Positions 1 through 10,936 of a DNA stretch of 64,000 bases are shown here, piece after piece; the stretch's first letter is position 1, and each line of letters starts with the position of its first letter. Below the pieces are notes generated by a model that did not search any database, had not been told where the DNA came from, and saw only the letters and a program-made list of their open reading frames with translations. Position numbers and translations under genes: made by a program. Location of the stretch: contig BROE01000012.1 of NCBI GenBank assembly GCA_036571765.1, positions 10,919,422 through 10,983,421 on the forward strand, written 5' to 3'. The stretch comes from Plecoglossus altivelis (Eukaryota > Chordata > Actinopteri > Osmeriformes > Plecoglossidae).

Positions 1-147
1 GGCGGAGGAGGATGGGGGGTGGAGGAGGAGGGGGGGTGGAAGAGTAGGGGGGTGGAGGGGAGAGGAGTGGAAGGAGGGGGGGCAGAGCGGGAGGGGGTGG
101 AGGGTAGGGGGGGTGGAGGGCAGGAAGGGGTGGAGTAGGAGGTGGAA
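1..147. repeat. G-rich imperfect minisatellite (left edge)
   Basis: Almost pure purine on the plus strand with a recurring GGGGGTGGA core and short spacers. It runs off the left edge, so its full length is unknown. It contains many GGG runs close together and could form a G-quadruplex. No coding potential. Confidence 0.85.
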
Positions 148-1364
148 ACAGCACCGTCGATGTTTAACATCACAAGCAGTTGCATACAAACGGTTTTGAA
201 CTTGTAATAAACAGAAGAAAGGCTCGAAAAACAGTAGGTTGAGTCCAAGTGTCAGTAAAAGTCAAATCGCTCACTTCCAGGTACGTTCAAAGCTGTGCTC
301 CATGTTCCACACAGTAAAGCAAATGTCTTAATTAACACAGGCGGTGCGGTATGGGTTATGCGCTATGTTGCTGGATGAGATTAATATTTCATTCCACTTA
401 TCTCGACCCTTAATGCCAGCACGACTTAATAGACCAACGACAACCCCATCAACCCCGGCACTGTCCCATGAAACATGCACAAGCCATTTAAAACCAATGG
501 TGGGTCACATGCAGACGTTTCACCCCCGTAGATGAGCTATAACACCATAGGCTAGGTAGGACACCCCTTACCTGGGCACCATGAGGGAAAATAACAGAGT
601 CTGGATTTTGGGTCGTTTTTGCCGTGGCGCTGGTCGGTAGAGAGGAATGCCCACTGATCTGATATGGAGATTGGATGAAATGGTTTGATAGTGAAACATT
701 AGGCTCTTTAAATCTCACGCCTGCCGAGCATTCTTCAAATGTAACGCAGGGTTAATAATTTACCAGCCCGCCGCCCGCCCTGATATTCATCGTTGAGGGC
801 GATCGGATGATAGTTCGCTCAGATGGAATAAAGAGGGGAAAACCGCTTTGACTCTTTTAGAAGAGGCTTTGAACTGAAACTGGGACCGCTTCTGGTTTCA
901 TTGCTAATGAAAAGATTGAACGGACAAGTCTTAAAAGTGTACTTAGCCCAGTTTCCTTATGAAAAACAGTCGACTGATACGTTAATGGGCCTACAGCACA
1001 CATCAACATTAAGACAGAGAAAAAGAAGGTACTCCGACGAACAACTTGTTCACTATTTTTTCGGACCCCATTTAGTCAAAGTTAGGCTCGTAAATAGTGA
1101 AAAAATATCGTTTGAATAGCCAGGAAGCATATGGGTTTGGAGGTCTTTTTTTAGACCTGTTCAGTTGAACATTACTCGCTATGAGCCCCTCTCTCTCCTG
1201 CGAACCATGGCTAACCCATCTGTTCTCAGACATTAATAGAGCTGCATTTAAGAACAGGACACACAACTGTTAAGACATGCGGCGATGGCTGCCCCAGTAA
1301 CTGTGCAAACTGCTGAAATATTAAAGGTAATAAATACTTAGTCAAATGAACTACGAGGGGGGGC
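148..1364. other. Single-copy non-coding sequence
   Basis: Mixed-composition, low-repeat DNA. Short open frames exist (for example 901-1119 plus) but have no recognisable domain, no supporting splice context and no composition shift. I see no gene here. Confidence 0.6.
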
Positions 1365-1369
1365 TTGGA

Positions 1370-1446
1370 TAGTGAGAGAGAGAAAGGACTGAGAGAGAGC
1401 GAGCAGCTGTGTGTATGTGTGTGAGAGAGAAATAGGAAGAGAGGAA
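1370..1446. repeat. Compound (GA)n/(TG)n microsatellite
   Basis: Interrupted GA dinucleotides followed by a short TG run and then more GA. Typical vertebrate compound microsatellite. Confidence 0.85.
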
Positions 1447-1566
1447 AAAGGGTGTAATCTGAAAACAAAGCCGGCGTCAGCCTGGCCCATACAGGTCTGC
1501 CTGAGCTCCAGCCTTCCTGTTAATCAAGAGGCGTCCGCCCTCTCTCTGCCTCCTCGCAGGACGATA

Positions 1567-1641
1567 GATGGAAGGAGCGAGGGAGGGAGACGGGGGGGGG
1601 GGGGGGGGGGGGGGGGGAGGGGAGGGGGAGAGGGGTGGAGA
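1567..1641. repeat. Purine tract with a 26-G homopolymer
   Basis: GGGA-type purine repeat leading into 26 consecutive G at 1592-1617, then GGGGA-type repeat. Such long G runs are uncommon in vertebrate DNA and are prone to sequencing error and slippage. Confidence 0.9.
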
Positions 1642-2296
1642 TGAAAGGCTTGGCGTGTCGGGGCCAGACAGGAGAGGAGCTGGACCCCCCAGGATGGGGG
1701 CCAGGGAGACTGTCTGCCTTGGCGTCTGACTGACACGCTCCCCACCGCCTGCTACTACAAGAACCCCTGTCTGGAAGGCTGGAGGCCTGTCTCCAAATGC
1801 ACACAGTGTAAAAAGATAGAGGTACACACACACACAGGGAAAAACCCTAGGAAACACTCCACTTCACATAGCAACACGCTCACACACATGCTCCGATACG
1901 CAATAGACAGGCACACGAAAGACTCACAGTCCATTCAAATCACCTCCACTATCCCGCTGCAAACACATTTTCCCCTTTCAGTGAAAACATGAGGCCGAGT
2001 AAGAAATCGAATGGAGCTATTTCTGAATATGTGACAGGTGCAGGATCCATCTCCTTGACCATCTCTCTCTCTTCCTCCGTCCCTTGTTCTCCCACCACCA
2101 TACAAATGACCTCTCTTCCCTCGTCTTACTCTCTTCCCTCCCACATCACTTCCCTAGCCCACCTGAAACAGCTAACTAACAGAAGCAACACAAAGAAAAC
2201 ACGAACAATAAAGTAGATGCTGGTTATATTAGGCCGTCGCTCATAGCTAGAGATTCACTGTATGTCTTATGCCAGCCGTGAAGAAGTAAACTTCGA
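1642..2296. other. Single-copy non-coding sequence
   Basis: Low-repeat stretch with scattered ACAC patches (about 1825-1890) and a pyrimidine-rich part at 2060-2160. No recognisable gene. Confidence 0.55.
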
Positions 2297-2336
2297 TGGG
2301 TGGGGTAGGGGTGGGGTGGGGGGGTGGAGGGGGGGC
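2297..2336. repeat. G-rich tract (GGGGT type)
   Basis: About 40 bases of GGGGT and GGGGGA units, a possible G-quadruplex former. No coding content. Confidence 0.75.
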
Positions 2337-2621
2337 GTACAAATAAAGGACTGACAACTCTCACCAGGAAGAGAGAGATCGATTCACTCTCAGTACAGTG
2401 AGGTACAGCTCGTGTTCTCGTGCACTCAGGCACGCAGTTGATTTAGCACGGATCCAAACCACTGTATTGGTATGACACGGCACACAAACAAACACGTGCA
2501 TACGAACACGGACATCCCAACAAGTTGTGCTTGCAGAAGAGCCGGCAAGTTTTGGCAGACACAAAGTAGCACATCGTGGTCAAGAGCCACTGATGTCCCT
2601 TGTTAATCAACCCCCCCTCCG

Positions 2622-2623
<2 letters not shown>

Positions 2624-2656
<33 letters not shown>

Positions 2657-2657
2657 A
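2624..2657. repeat. (CA)n microsatellite
   Basis: About 17 uninterrupted CA units. Open frames that cross it read as Thr-His repeats and are not genes. Confidence 0.95.
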
Positions 2658-2766
2658 CTCCCTCACCACCAGGGTCTGTCTGGCCACTCTCATCCCCACA
2701 ACCCCTGAAGGAATCACTCATCCTCCTCCGGAGGAGGAGAAGGAGGGGGGTCATGATAATAAGAGC

Positions 2767-2932
2767 ACTCTCTCTCTCTGTCATTCTCTCTCCGTCTATC
2801 CCTCTCTTTCACTCTCTCTCTCCGTCTATCCCTCTCTTCCACTCTCTCTCTCACTCTCTCTCCGTCTTTCCCTCTCTTTCACTCTCTCTGTCATTCTCTC
2901 TCCGTCTTTCCCTCTCTCGCTCGCTCTTTCTC
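2767..2932. repeat. Pyrimidine minisatellite with 30-40 bp units
   Basis: Four or more units of CT repeats punctuated by CCGTCTATC or CCGTCTTTC and ending TTTC or TTCC. The higher-order period is about 30 bp, then about 40 bp. It appears to have grown out of a (CT)n microsatellite. The Ser-Leu-Pro open frames across it (2527-3231 and 2600-3136 plus) are artefacts of this composition. Confidence 0.85.
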
Positions 2933-3299
2933 AACATGGCTCCGAACCCCGACAGCTGTCCTTCCCTGGTCGCCAGGGTGTACACAACACGCTTACACGT
3001 GTCCAAAGGAGTGTGCCGACACACAAAGGCTCTCACGCAAACAGGCTGGCAGTGGAGCCAGGCACACACACTCCCACCACGCACCCAATTACAGCTCCCT
3101 GTGGCCTCCTCTCTTGGCCCTGGTGGAACACTGTAATTACTGGAGCACCCCTCCTCGTCCACAAACTATATCTGAGTGCGGGAGCTCTCCAAAACACGGA
3201 ACAACACACAGGGATGGAGGGAAGGAAGTAGGGGAAGATAAGAAATGGGGGAGGGGGGGGTCGGTGGTAAGACAACACTGACATCTCAGGGAATTTCAC
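2933..3299. other. Single-copy non-coding sequence
   Basis: Mixed sequence with a few CAC-rich patches and a G-rich patch near 3247-3261. No gene recognised. Confidence 0.5.
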
Positions 3300-3730
3300 A
3301 GGGGTGGCTAATGCAATGTGATCAGCGGAAGATTTTAATATTTAAATAGCCAGCAACGCACCAGAAGTTTCTAATTAAATTATAACTCATGCTTGAAAAG
3401 CAAAAGTGCACGTGTTGTGGGAGTCTAAATTATTCAGCCCGCCCTATATCTCCTCTTTCTGTTAACCCTGAGACAAATGGCACTTGGTAGGGCTTTTAGG
3501 GGCCTTCCCAGCGTTGTCAGGAACATGAACAACAGCAGCTTGCAACGAGGGCCTCAACCTTCAGGGCCCAAATCCGACCTGACTCGGCCCTGGTGATGCA
3601 CACCGGCGGAAAGCTGGGGAATTAACTATGTTAATGAATGTATTATTTCATCACAAAGCTGCACGTTATCAACACAGTGACATGATGTCATGACATCATT
3701 CCTACCTTCTCACCCGCCCACTAACCACCT
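3300..3730. other. Candidate conserved non-coding block
   Basis: Low-repeat island rich in homeodomain-type words (TAATTAAAT near 3370, ATTAACTATGTTAATG near 3620) and containing the 18-bp palindrome at 3682-3699. It resembles vertebrate developmental enhancers by eye. Conservation is not tested, so this is inference only. Confidence 0.3.
3682..3699. promoter_or_regulatory. 18-bp perfect palindrome with two CRE-like sites
   Basis: ATGATGTCATGACATCAT is identical to its own reverse complement. It holds TGATGTCA and TGACATCA, both one substitution from the CREB/ATF consensus TGACGTCA, arranged head to head. Binding is inferred from motif similarity only. Confidence 0.4.
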
Positions 3731-4885
3731 TTCTATGGCTTCGGTCACTGCACCTACCACTGTCTACATATTAGCTCACTAAATCCATCCTAGCCCTTTT
3801 TTTATTTGTAATTTTTACCTCCACCATATAACACATGTTAAAAAGTAAAATGAGCCCAAAAAATATATTCAATTATCAAAAACTAGTAAATTAATTAACA
3901 TTCTCCTGAAGGATGTATGATACCCTCACAATATCTACGAGCTGTGTGAAATATTTAGGACGGTAACATTCATATTAATGGTAAAATTACACATACATCT
4001 CAGAAATTAAATTAGAATTCGACCCAACATTGATGGCGGAGTCGCGTCAGGCATATAAATGTGTCTGGCATAGCTCGGGGTTAGAATATCTCTATTCTTT
4101 CATTATTTTCGGCCCAGGTAGCTTAGCTTTTGGGCACACTGCCTTTCCTTGCGGCATAATTCCAGAAAAAGGAATTACATTTTTGATGGGAACTAATTAG
4201 AAAGGCCTTCACCTGAAATTCTTCCACACTGTTGCATGGTGCTCCAGTAGAGGATGATGGCAGTATGACTTATTGAGGGATGCCAACTGTTCCAACTTCT
4301 GTTCAGGAACAGAGGGAGAGAGGGGGGAAAAATGAAAGAGGGAGACAGTGAGTAAAAGAGAGAGAGAGATAGAGCACGCCACAGAAGTCTGTTTCCAAAG
4401 TGCTTGTAACATGTTCTCTGGCACATAGGAGACTCTTTAAAACAAAGTCCAACGAAAGTGAAACTCGGCACTCGCCTCAAAGAGGCCCTCTACTCTGGAG
4501 CACAGACGGCCCCTGGAGTTGGCTTTCAGCTCCTTCTCAAACACTGACACCAATGTTCACTGTGCTCTCATAACTGTCCTCAGACAGAAACCACTGACTG
4601 AGTTAAGAAGTGTAGCTTTTTATGAGGGGACAACGTGGTGGTTACCAATGTGTGGTTTGATGATGCTATTTAACAGATACATAAACAAAATAACTATTTT
4701 GGTTTCACGGGTGGCAACTATTGCCTTAACATTTTGCTAAGCGTGCTCCACTAATGTCCTGCACAACAGCGCGCTTTTACGGTGTCATTCTTACTGTTTC
4801 ACCCTTAATTCCGTTGTCATGCATGAACACACAATGACAGAGAGTGGTAGCACTGAAACGTCCGTGATTTAGTCCGTGATTTCAA
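3731..4885. other. AT-rich single-copy non-coding sequence
   Basis: AT-rich DNA (especially 3790-4020) with a short GA run at 4310-4375. Short open frames on both strands have no recognisable domain. Confidence 0.55.
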
Positions 4886-4889
4886 CGAT

Positions 4890-5155
4890 CAAAGAATGAC
4901 ATACGAAAGTAGCACCCGACTCCGCCGCCCCACGCGCCTCCCCCCGTCTTTCCTCAGAGGAAGCAACAGCGGTATTCAGGTAGGTACGACATGCAGAGAC
5001 ATGAGACAATGTCAGCCTCGATACACGGAAACACAGAAGAGAAGAAACGCGACAGACTACCGCACAAATGTGTTTCTCGTCCGCGCGCGGAGACTGACGC
5101 GGATGGTGGAGTGTTCCGAACGCGGGAACTACTCAGCTCGCAGACGTTTATTCTT
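4890..5155. promoter_or_regulatory. CpG-dense islet, possible promoter or first exon
   Basis: By hand count there are roughly 25 CpG dinucleotides in about 240 bases, at or above the number expected from base composition, whereas flanking DNA is CpG-poor. A good 5' splice donor (CAG then GTAGGT) lies at 4977-4985 on the plus strand. An open frame at 4896-5171 plus has no recognisable domain. It could be an orphan CpG island, an alternative promoter or chance. Confidence 0.3.
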
Positions 5156-5211
5156 GTATGACCGGTTATGAGAACATGAAATGTGTAACAAAGACTTTCG
5201 GGTTCTCTGTT

Positions 5212-5240
5212 CTTTTTTTTTTTTTCTTTTTCTTTCTTTC
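5212..5240. repeat. T-rich tract
   Basis: Interrupted poly-T with TTTC units. There is no clear retroposon body attached on either side. Confidence 0.8.
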
Positions 5241-7235
5241 CATTACTTGTGTCTCACAAAGTCTCTTGGCTTGGTCCATCTCACTCAAACTCCAATGATT
5301 GATGTGATACAGTCAAGACTAATAACTGTCATAGACAGATAACTACATGAGTTAGACAGTAAGAGGGATAAGGAGCCAGACGTTAGGGCATAGATGCATG
5401 ACTCTACACACAATGGGACAGGCCATGAGGCTGCGGTTCTAATTGTTCTGATCATGAAAAAAAAAACTACCTTTCAAGACGCTTCGGTTTCAACCCGGAG
5501 CCTGATTAAAGAATGCATGATACTTCAGTGACAAGACTGTATTATTAATTCATTGCAAACAGTGGAATTTGGGTGTGTTACTTTGAAAAATGTTCAAAAC
5601 TGGCGGCCTGTAATAAAAGCACGGAGAGAAATTCCAACTCATTAACATTTCATTGCCAGATTCTCTTTCATATGAAATACCCAATATAGGCTGTCAGAAT
5701 CAATCAGGTGTCCAGAAAAAGGGAGAAGACATGCCAGAAGGATGGGGAATATGTCAATTGTGGCACTCGCTGTTTCTTCTGGCTGTCATGTTGCCAGCCC
5801 CGGCGTTGCACCGACACCGCCAGGAAAATGTGACGCCGTCGAGCGGTGCTGTAAGGAAGACTGAGGGAGGGAGAGAGAGAGAGACAAAGACAGAGAGGTG
5901 AAGAGAGGGACGCAGAGAAAAGAAAGTCTTGCTTATACCATGGAGGCTTCTCACGACAGAAGCCGGCAGCAAAGGTTGTGTCATCTCACAGCACGGGAGG
6001 AGAGGTGTTCAAAGCCAAGGCTTCTGGGTAACGCGGTTCTTAGGGACGGTTGGGGAGAAGTCAAGTTCTCCTCTCTCATAATTTTATAATTGGCCACGTG
6101 TGCCTGGGTTCTGAGCCTAGCTCCTTGCCTACACCTTGAACTTCGACTCTTTGAAAATGTCGACGTCGGCCTACAAGTAGGGCGGAGGGACAACCCTGGT
6201 GGAGGTGGTTGATTCCCCATGATGCCTTGGGGCCTAGTAAGAGGCATAGCTGGAGAACGCCTTAACAAGTAGATGAGGACATCAAAAAAGCGTATCAGCA
6301 CTAGAGTGGGATGAGAGAACGGTAATGTATTAATGAATGACTCTCTGTCTGAGGGATGCTGGTAGAGAGAGCCGCTTCTGAGAGGTGTGAAAAGTATCCT
6401 GTCACATACAGGCCATCTAGATCTGACCAGCTACATCAATGAACAACAAGATCAATTCTCCAACACATTTTTTTGAATGAAGCTGCAATGGACGTCTCAT
6501 AAAAGTTATCTGTGATGACAGGATTAGGCTGAAATGGTTTTGCTGTTGGGAGACCACACTTCAGGTCACAACACCAGGTGATTGGAAAACCGCCAGCGTA
6601 TTTGTAAAAACAAACAAGCATTGGTAACAGCCAGAAGTGTTAAAGTACATTAAAACGGGTTTTGGGCCGATGATATCTCATCTTTGACATAAGCCATATC
6701 ACAGCGCAATACAGTTCCAAAAGCTATTTCTGATACGGCCACAAACTCTAGCTGCAGTTTAATTGGATAAGGTCCCTGGTTTCAGCATGTGCTGCACTGT
6801 AAGTAGGTTTCCACACGATTTTCTGCTCATGTCATTCCTTTTCCTGGTCTTTGTTTTCCTCATTTCTAAAAAAAAAAAACACACACCTTGCGACACGTTG
6901 GCCCAGATTTGGAGAGACACTGCTCAACACCTCATCCCAGACTAACACAGACATACACGCAGTTCACATACAGATAGCAATGCTTTTGCTCACACAACAT
7001 AATAATATTGTATACTTCACATATTGTGACCTGTCTGATGCCTATTGGAATGCTGATGTCCAGTATGCTGAAGTTGACCCCTGTGCCATTTCCGCAGCAG
7101 CGTGTTGACCAGGGTCCAGTGTTAGCACACCCTAGAGGACTCTGCAGATGCTATTACCACCCAGCGTGCTGTCGTGAGCGTAATTGTGGCCTGTTGGTCT
7201 GTAATGGTGCTTGGAATGAAAGGATGTGGGGTGGG
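5241..7235. other. Single-copy non-coding sequence
   Basis: About 2 kb without tandem repeats longer than short A runs (5456-5466, about 6869-6881) and a GA patch at 5868-5900. No gene, RNA or transposon recognised. Confidence 0.55.
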
Positions 7236-7293
7236 GGCAGAGAGCGAGAGAGACCGAGAGATTAAGAGAGAGAGGGGAGAGAGATAGCGAGAG

Positions 7294-7337
<44 letters not shown>

Positions 7338-7462
7338 TGGGAGACAAAAACAGAGAGACAGTAAAGTTAGAGAGGGAAAGAGAGAATGAAAAGGTGGACA
7401 GATACAGTATATACAAAGAGAGAAAGAGAGAGAGAGAGGGAGAGAGAGAGAGAGAGAGAGAT
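7236..7462. repeat. (GA)n-rich array
   Basis: Two pure GA blocks (about 7296-7332 and 7418-7461) joined by GA-rich imperfect sequence. Minus-strand Ser-Leu open frames here are artefacts. The homopurine mirror symmetry could support triplex (H-DNA) formation. Confidence 0.9.
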
Positions 7463-8261
7463 ATGGCTGACTGTGAAGAGAGAAAATAATATAAAAGGTC
7501 ATCCTAGAAAAACTGCTGACCTCTCACAGTAGACTGAGAAATCCAGCGAGTGAAGCGATGAAAACTTGATTTCTGGAAGTCAGAACTTCACCCTCATAAA
7601 CTTCAGGATTAAGTTTCTTACAGCTTGTTTGAGTGGCTACCACTTCTACATAACTGAATCCTTACAACCTCAGTCAGCGTCCTGTGATCAATTAAAACAG
7701 GAAACTTTTCCATGATGCATTTACATTAAATTAACTAATTTTGCAGATCCCCAAAGCAGCATTCAAACAGTGTAAGGAGAGTAAAGTGATAACACTGTTC
7801 AAGGACTGGGGCTGTGAATAAGTAGGTGTGCATTGTTGTGAGACTGACGTGGATAATTCCAGAGATAGCAAATAAGAGACCATTGACATGTATACACGGT
7901 CCATATTTATAGACAGAGACTGCAGGGAAGGGATTGCAAAAAGAGGGAGTGTATAAACCAATTTCAGTGTGTGTGGGAGGACTAATGGTGGGCTGTATAG
8001 CTGCAGGGTGACGTAGATTCTCCACAGCCTGGCTTGGCTCAGATTGGGGCTGTAGCGACAAATTAGACCTGACACTTGTCAACTAAACTGGTCTGTGAAT
8101 GCCACTCTAGACAACAGTATATCACCCCAACCCCCCTTCCACACACACGCCCCCTGCCACAACTCCAACTACCCATTAACACAGGGAGGTGACCAGGGGA
8201 ATAGGTCTGCATTAGGACAGTCCAGCCTGTGTGACAATGATGCTTTTAACAAAGTCTCTTA
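7463..8261. other. Single-copy non-coding sequence
   Basis: Mixed AT-leaning sequence. Two overlapping minus-strand open frames (7731-8082) of about 115 codons show no domain or codon bias that I can recognise. Confidence 0.5.
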
Positions 8262-8322
8262 CTACAGGGGAGGGGGTGGAAGGGGTGGAAGGGGGGGGAG
8301 GGAGGCAGGGGGGGGGGGGGGG
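8262..8322. repeat. G-rich tract ending in 15 G
   Basis: GGAAGGGG-type repeat followed by 15 consecutive G at 8308-8322. Potential G-quadruplex. Confidence 0.85.
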
Positions 8323-8420
8323 TTGATCCATTTGTGTTAATACAACCGTTGACATAGATTGTAAGATGAGTGGGATAACAAGAAATGTTGATATACATGA
8401 GCAATACCAGATCAATCTGA

Positions 8421-8448
8421 CATGCGCGCACACACACGCGCGCGCGCA
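8421..8448. other. Alternating pyrimidine-purine tract (Z-DNA prone)
   Basis: All 28 bases alternate pyrimidine and purine, with CG alternation at both ends (CGCGC and CGCGCGCGCG) around a CA core. This is the classic composition for left-handed Z-DNA under negative supercoiling. Function unknown. Confidence 0.7.
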
Positions 8449-8584
8449 ATGCTCACAGACCGCAAATCATCAACCGACCACTCCCCAGAGGACACCGCTC
8501 TCATTATGCCTTAGAAAAAAAACAACGACACCTAAGTATGGCTATGACTCCATTGCTAATGGACACCCAGGGTTTGTGCGTGTT

Positions 8585-8589
<5 letters not shown>

Positions 8590-8625
<36 letters not shown>
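8590..8625. repeat. (TG)18 microsatellite
   Basis: Uninterrupted TG dinucleotides lying 140 bp from the Z-DNA-prone tract. Confidence 0.95.
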
Positions 8626-8626
<1 letters not shown>

Positions 8627-8679
8627 TGCGCTCGAGCATGGTTAGGTGGGTAGCAATAGTGCAGTACCAGGAATCTGAC

Positions 8680-9060
8680 GCACTACCGTGCCTCCTGGGC
8701 AAGTATTATTCCAACTGTATATCATTAAAGCGGTGAGTTTTCTAATTAGCAATGGGCCAGATAATCATGAATACAACTCCATTAATCAAAAGGTAATATA
8801 TGTAAAAGCAGTATTTTCTGGCCTTAGGAGTGAATGTGAAAGATGGGAGAACATAACGAAAAACATAAAGGGAAAAAACGGCTCCGTTTTACCGAAAACT
8901 GCGTCTCATTTTCACCTATACACACATATTCTTTTATTCAATTTACAACGCTTGCTCCTGCGAGTTTGTTCGATGGTGCATGCCAGGAAAAATTAACAAT
9001 GGTTGTCTTCGATAATGGTATTCAAATTACAACCCAAAAGTGTTGTTCTTATATTTAATT
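8680..9060. other. Candidate conserved non-coding block
   Basis: Low-repeat AT-rich island with homeodomain-type cores (CTAATTAGC near 8742, CATTAATCAAAAGG near 8780, which also fits a TCF/LEF core in part). Looks enhancer-like. Conservation not tested. Confidence 0.3.
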
Positions 9061-10880
9061 CACGAAATATAGACAAGACTACGCTAGCGAGTCCGCTGTA
9101 CAGTAAGGGGCAGCCCTGTCCTATTTCAATGTGACCTCGTTAAAAGTGGACGCCACCTGACAACTCCCCGTGTACATCAAAATCTCATTGAGTCCAACTG
9201 CCACGTCTATCTTTCAGTCTTTATACTGCACGAGGCCTCCGAACGGGTTATCACCTACCGACAGAGACAACCAGTGCTCACATGCGGGCATTGCTATGAG
9301 GAGGGCACTCCGTGGACTTCTAACAGTAAGATGGATCAGGATTTGATGTGGCTACTTATCTCCCGTGATTGCCATGGGGGCTTTACACGTAGTCAGGTAT
9401 GACACACTGGCGTGGGAAAATATGACAGCACAGGGATTCACTTAAACATATATAACTAAACGATCTCACTAGCTTATGCACTGGGTTTTATGGTTGTTAC
9501 AATACATATTATTATGCCTTAAGAATATGAAGGGAAATAACGGATATGAAATTGTTGATAGAGCTTAGCCATCTGCTGTGGCACATGATTGGCACACATT
9601 GGCCATCCTAAATTGGTAACTCTGAAGCAAGAAAAGATGAATGGATAAGTAATAACAACTGTAAACACTGCAGTATTGTACAGTAGAATACTGGCTTGTA
9701 TTTAGGTCAGGTGATAGGAACTGAAATAGAGAAAGAAGGCATGCGTGTAAGAGAAAGACAAGCGAGAGAAAGGAAGAGTGAGAGAGCAAGACTGAAAAAA
9801 GACAGAAATGGATAGATGGAAAGAGGACAAGAAGCAAGAGACAGAGAGAGCTGATATGATATACCAATGTCTCCAGGAGAAACCGTAGAGAAAGCATTCA
9901 ACTGATCTCATTTTCTCGCTGCCACAACAATCCCGGCCATCTATTGCTGAATCTCCAACGCATGCCTTTCCCCCCGAACATTTGCACCTCGCAATCTGAA
10001 GTGAGAGCATTCGTCTAAGTCTGACAGGCCAGAGAGCTTTCAAATGCCTCTTAAGATATAAATAAACTTTTGCTGAGCGAGAGCTGCAAATGCATTTATT
10101 CACCCCACCAAGTCTGAAGTCTGTCCAAGGTGAAAAAACTGAAATGTCATTAAATTCCACTGAAAAATACATATCTTTTTTTCACTTTGAGCGACACTTG
10201 GCAGAGGTACAGTCAAATTCTTTTAGAACGTATTCATTTCAACAGCATTGTCACCACAGCTACACCATATACAACATACACACTCACTATGGTTTATGTG
10301 TGTGCGTAACAGTAAATGGATCCATACACATACTCGTGCTAATGAGTGCCATAATATCCATGATTTTCACAAGGACAAATTTACTAACATGAAATCAAGC
10401 AGTCAATCTAACGCAGACACAAAATGATAAAAATGATGATTGTTTGCAACACCAGTAAAACACACTGCCCCCCTCCCTGCCACCACCATTTATTTTTTAC
10501 AAAACACAGAAAGAAATACTCCTAAACAACTATATTCAGTTACAGATTTCCTCTGAGCCCTTTAAAACTTTTATTAAATGCTTAAATCCACGTGTGTGAA
10601 TTATCAAAACAAAGAGTCATGTTACATGGCAGCTGAGTCTGTCCCTAAAGTAAAACATAGATTTTTCCTCCGGACTTAACCACTGCCTTCTATAGAACTT
10701 GTCGCATTACAAAATTAATAAGAGAGAAAAAGTGTTTCATATTTCACTGTACAGTACATTCCTTTCTTCCTCACACACACACATGCACACACACAGCTCG
10801 CTCTTATTCATACCCAACAAACTCAAATGAAGATTTCCCCCTTTATCCTCCCAATGTTTTCACAACAGTATTTGAATTTA
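9061..10880. other. Single-copy non-coding sequence, AT-rich at the right
   Basis: No gene recognised. A purine-rich patch lies at 9735-9860. On the minus strand, canonical AATAAA words occur at 10489-10494 and 10570-10575 within AT-rich DNA that could be a 3' untranslated region of a minus-strand transcript. Short CA patch at 10771-10797. Confidence 0.4.
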
Positions 10881-10888
10881 GTTAAAAT

Positions 10889-10935
10889 ATGCAAATAAGT
10901 TCTGATATGAGTTAAAGAGGGGGCGGGGATAAAAG
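10889..10935 (+). promoter_or_regulatory. Octamer / GC-box / ATAAAAG cluster
   Basis: A perfect octamer ATGCAAAT (10889-10896, POU-factor consensus) is followed by a GC box GGGGCGGGG (10920-10928) directly abutting ATAAAAG (10929-10935), one base short of a TATA box. The order and spacing resemble a compact core promoter firing rightwards. No transcript or start codon context confirms this. Confidence 0.25.
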
Positions 10936-10936
10936 T

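Noticed and set aside
2527..3231. 234-codon plus-strand open frame
   Set aside because: Composed of Thr-His from a CA repeat and Ser-Leu from a CT minisatellite. No domain.
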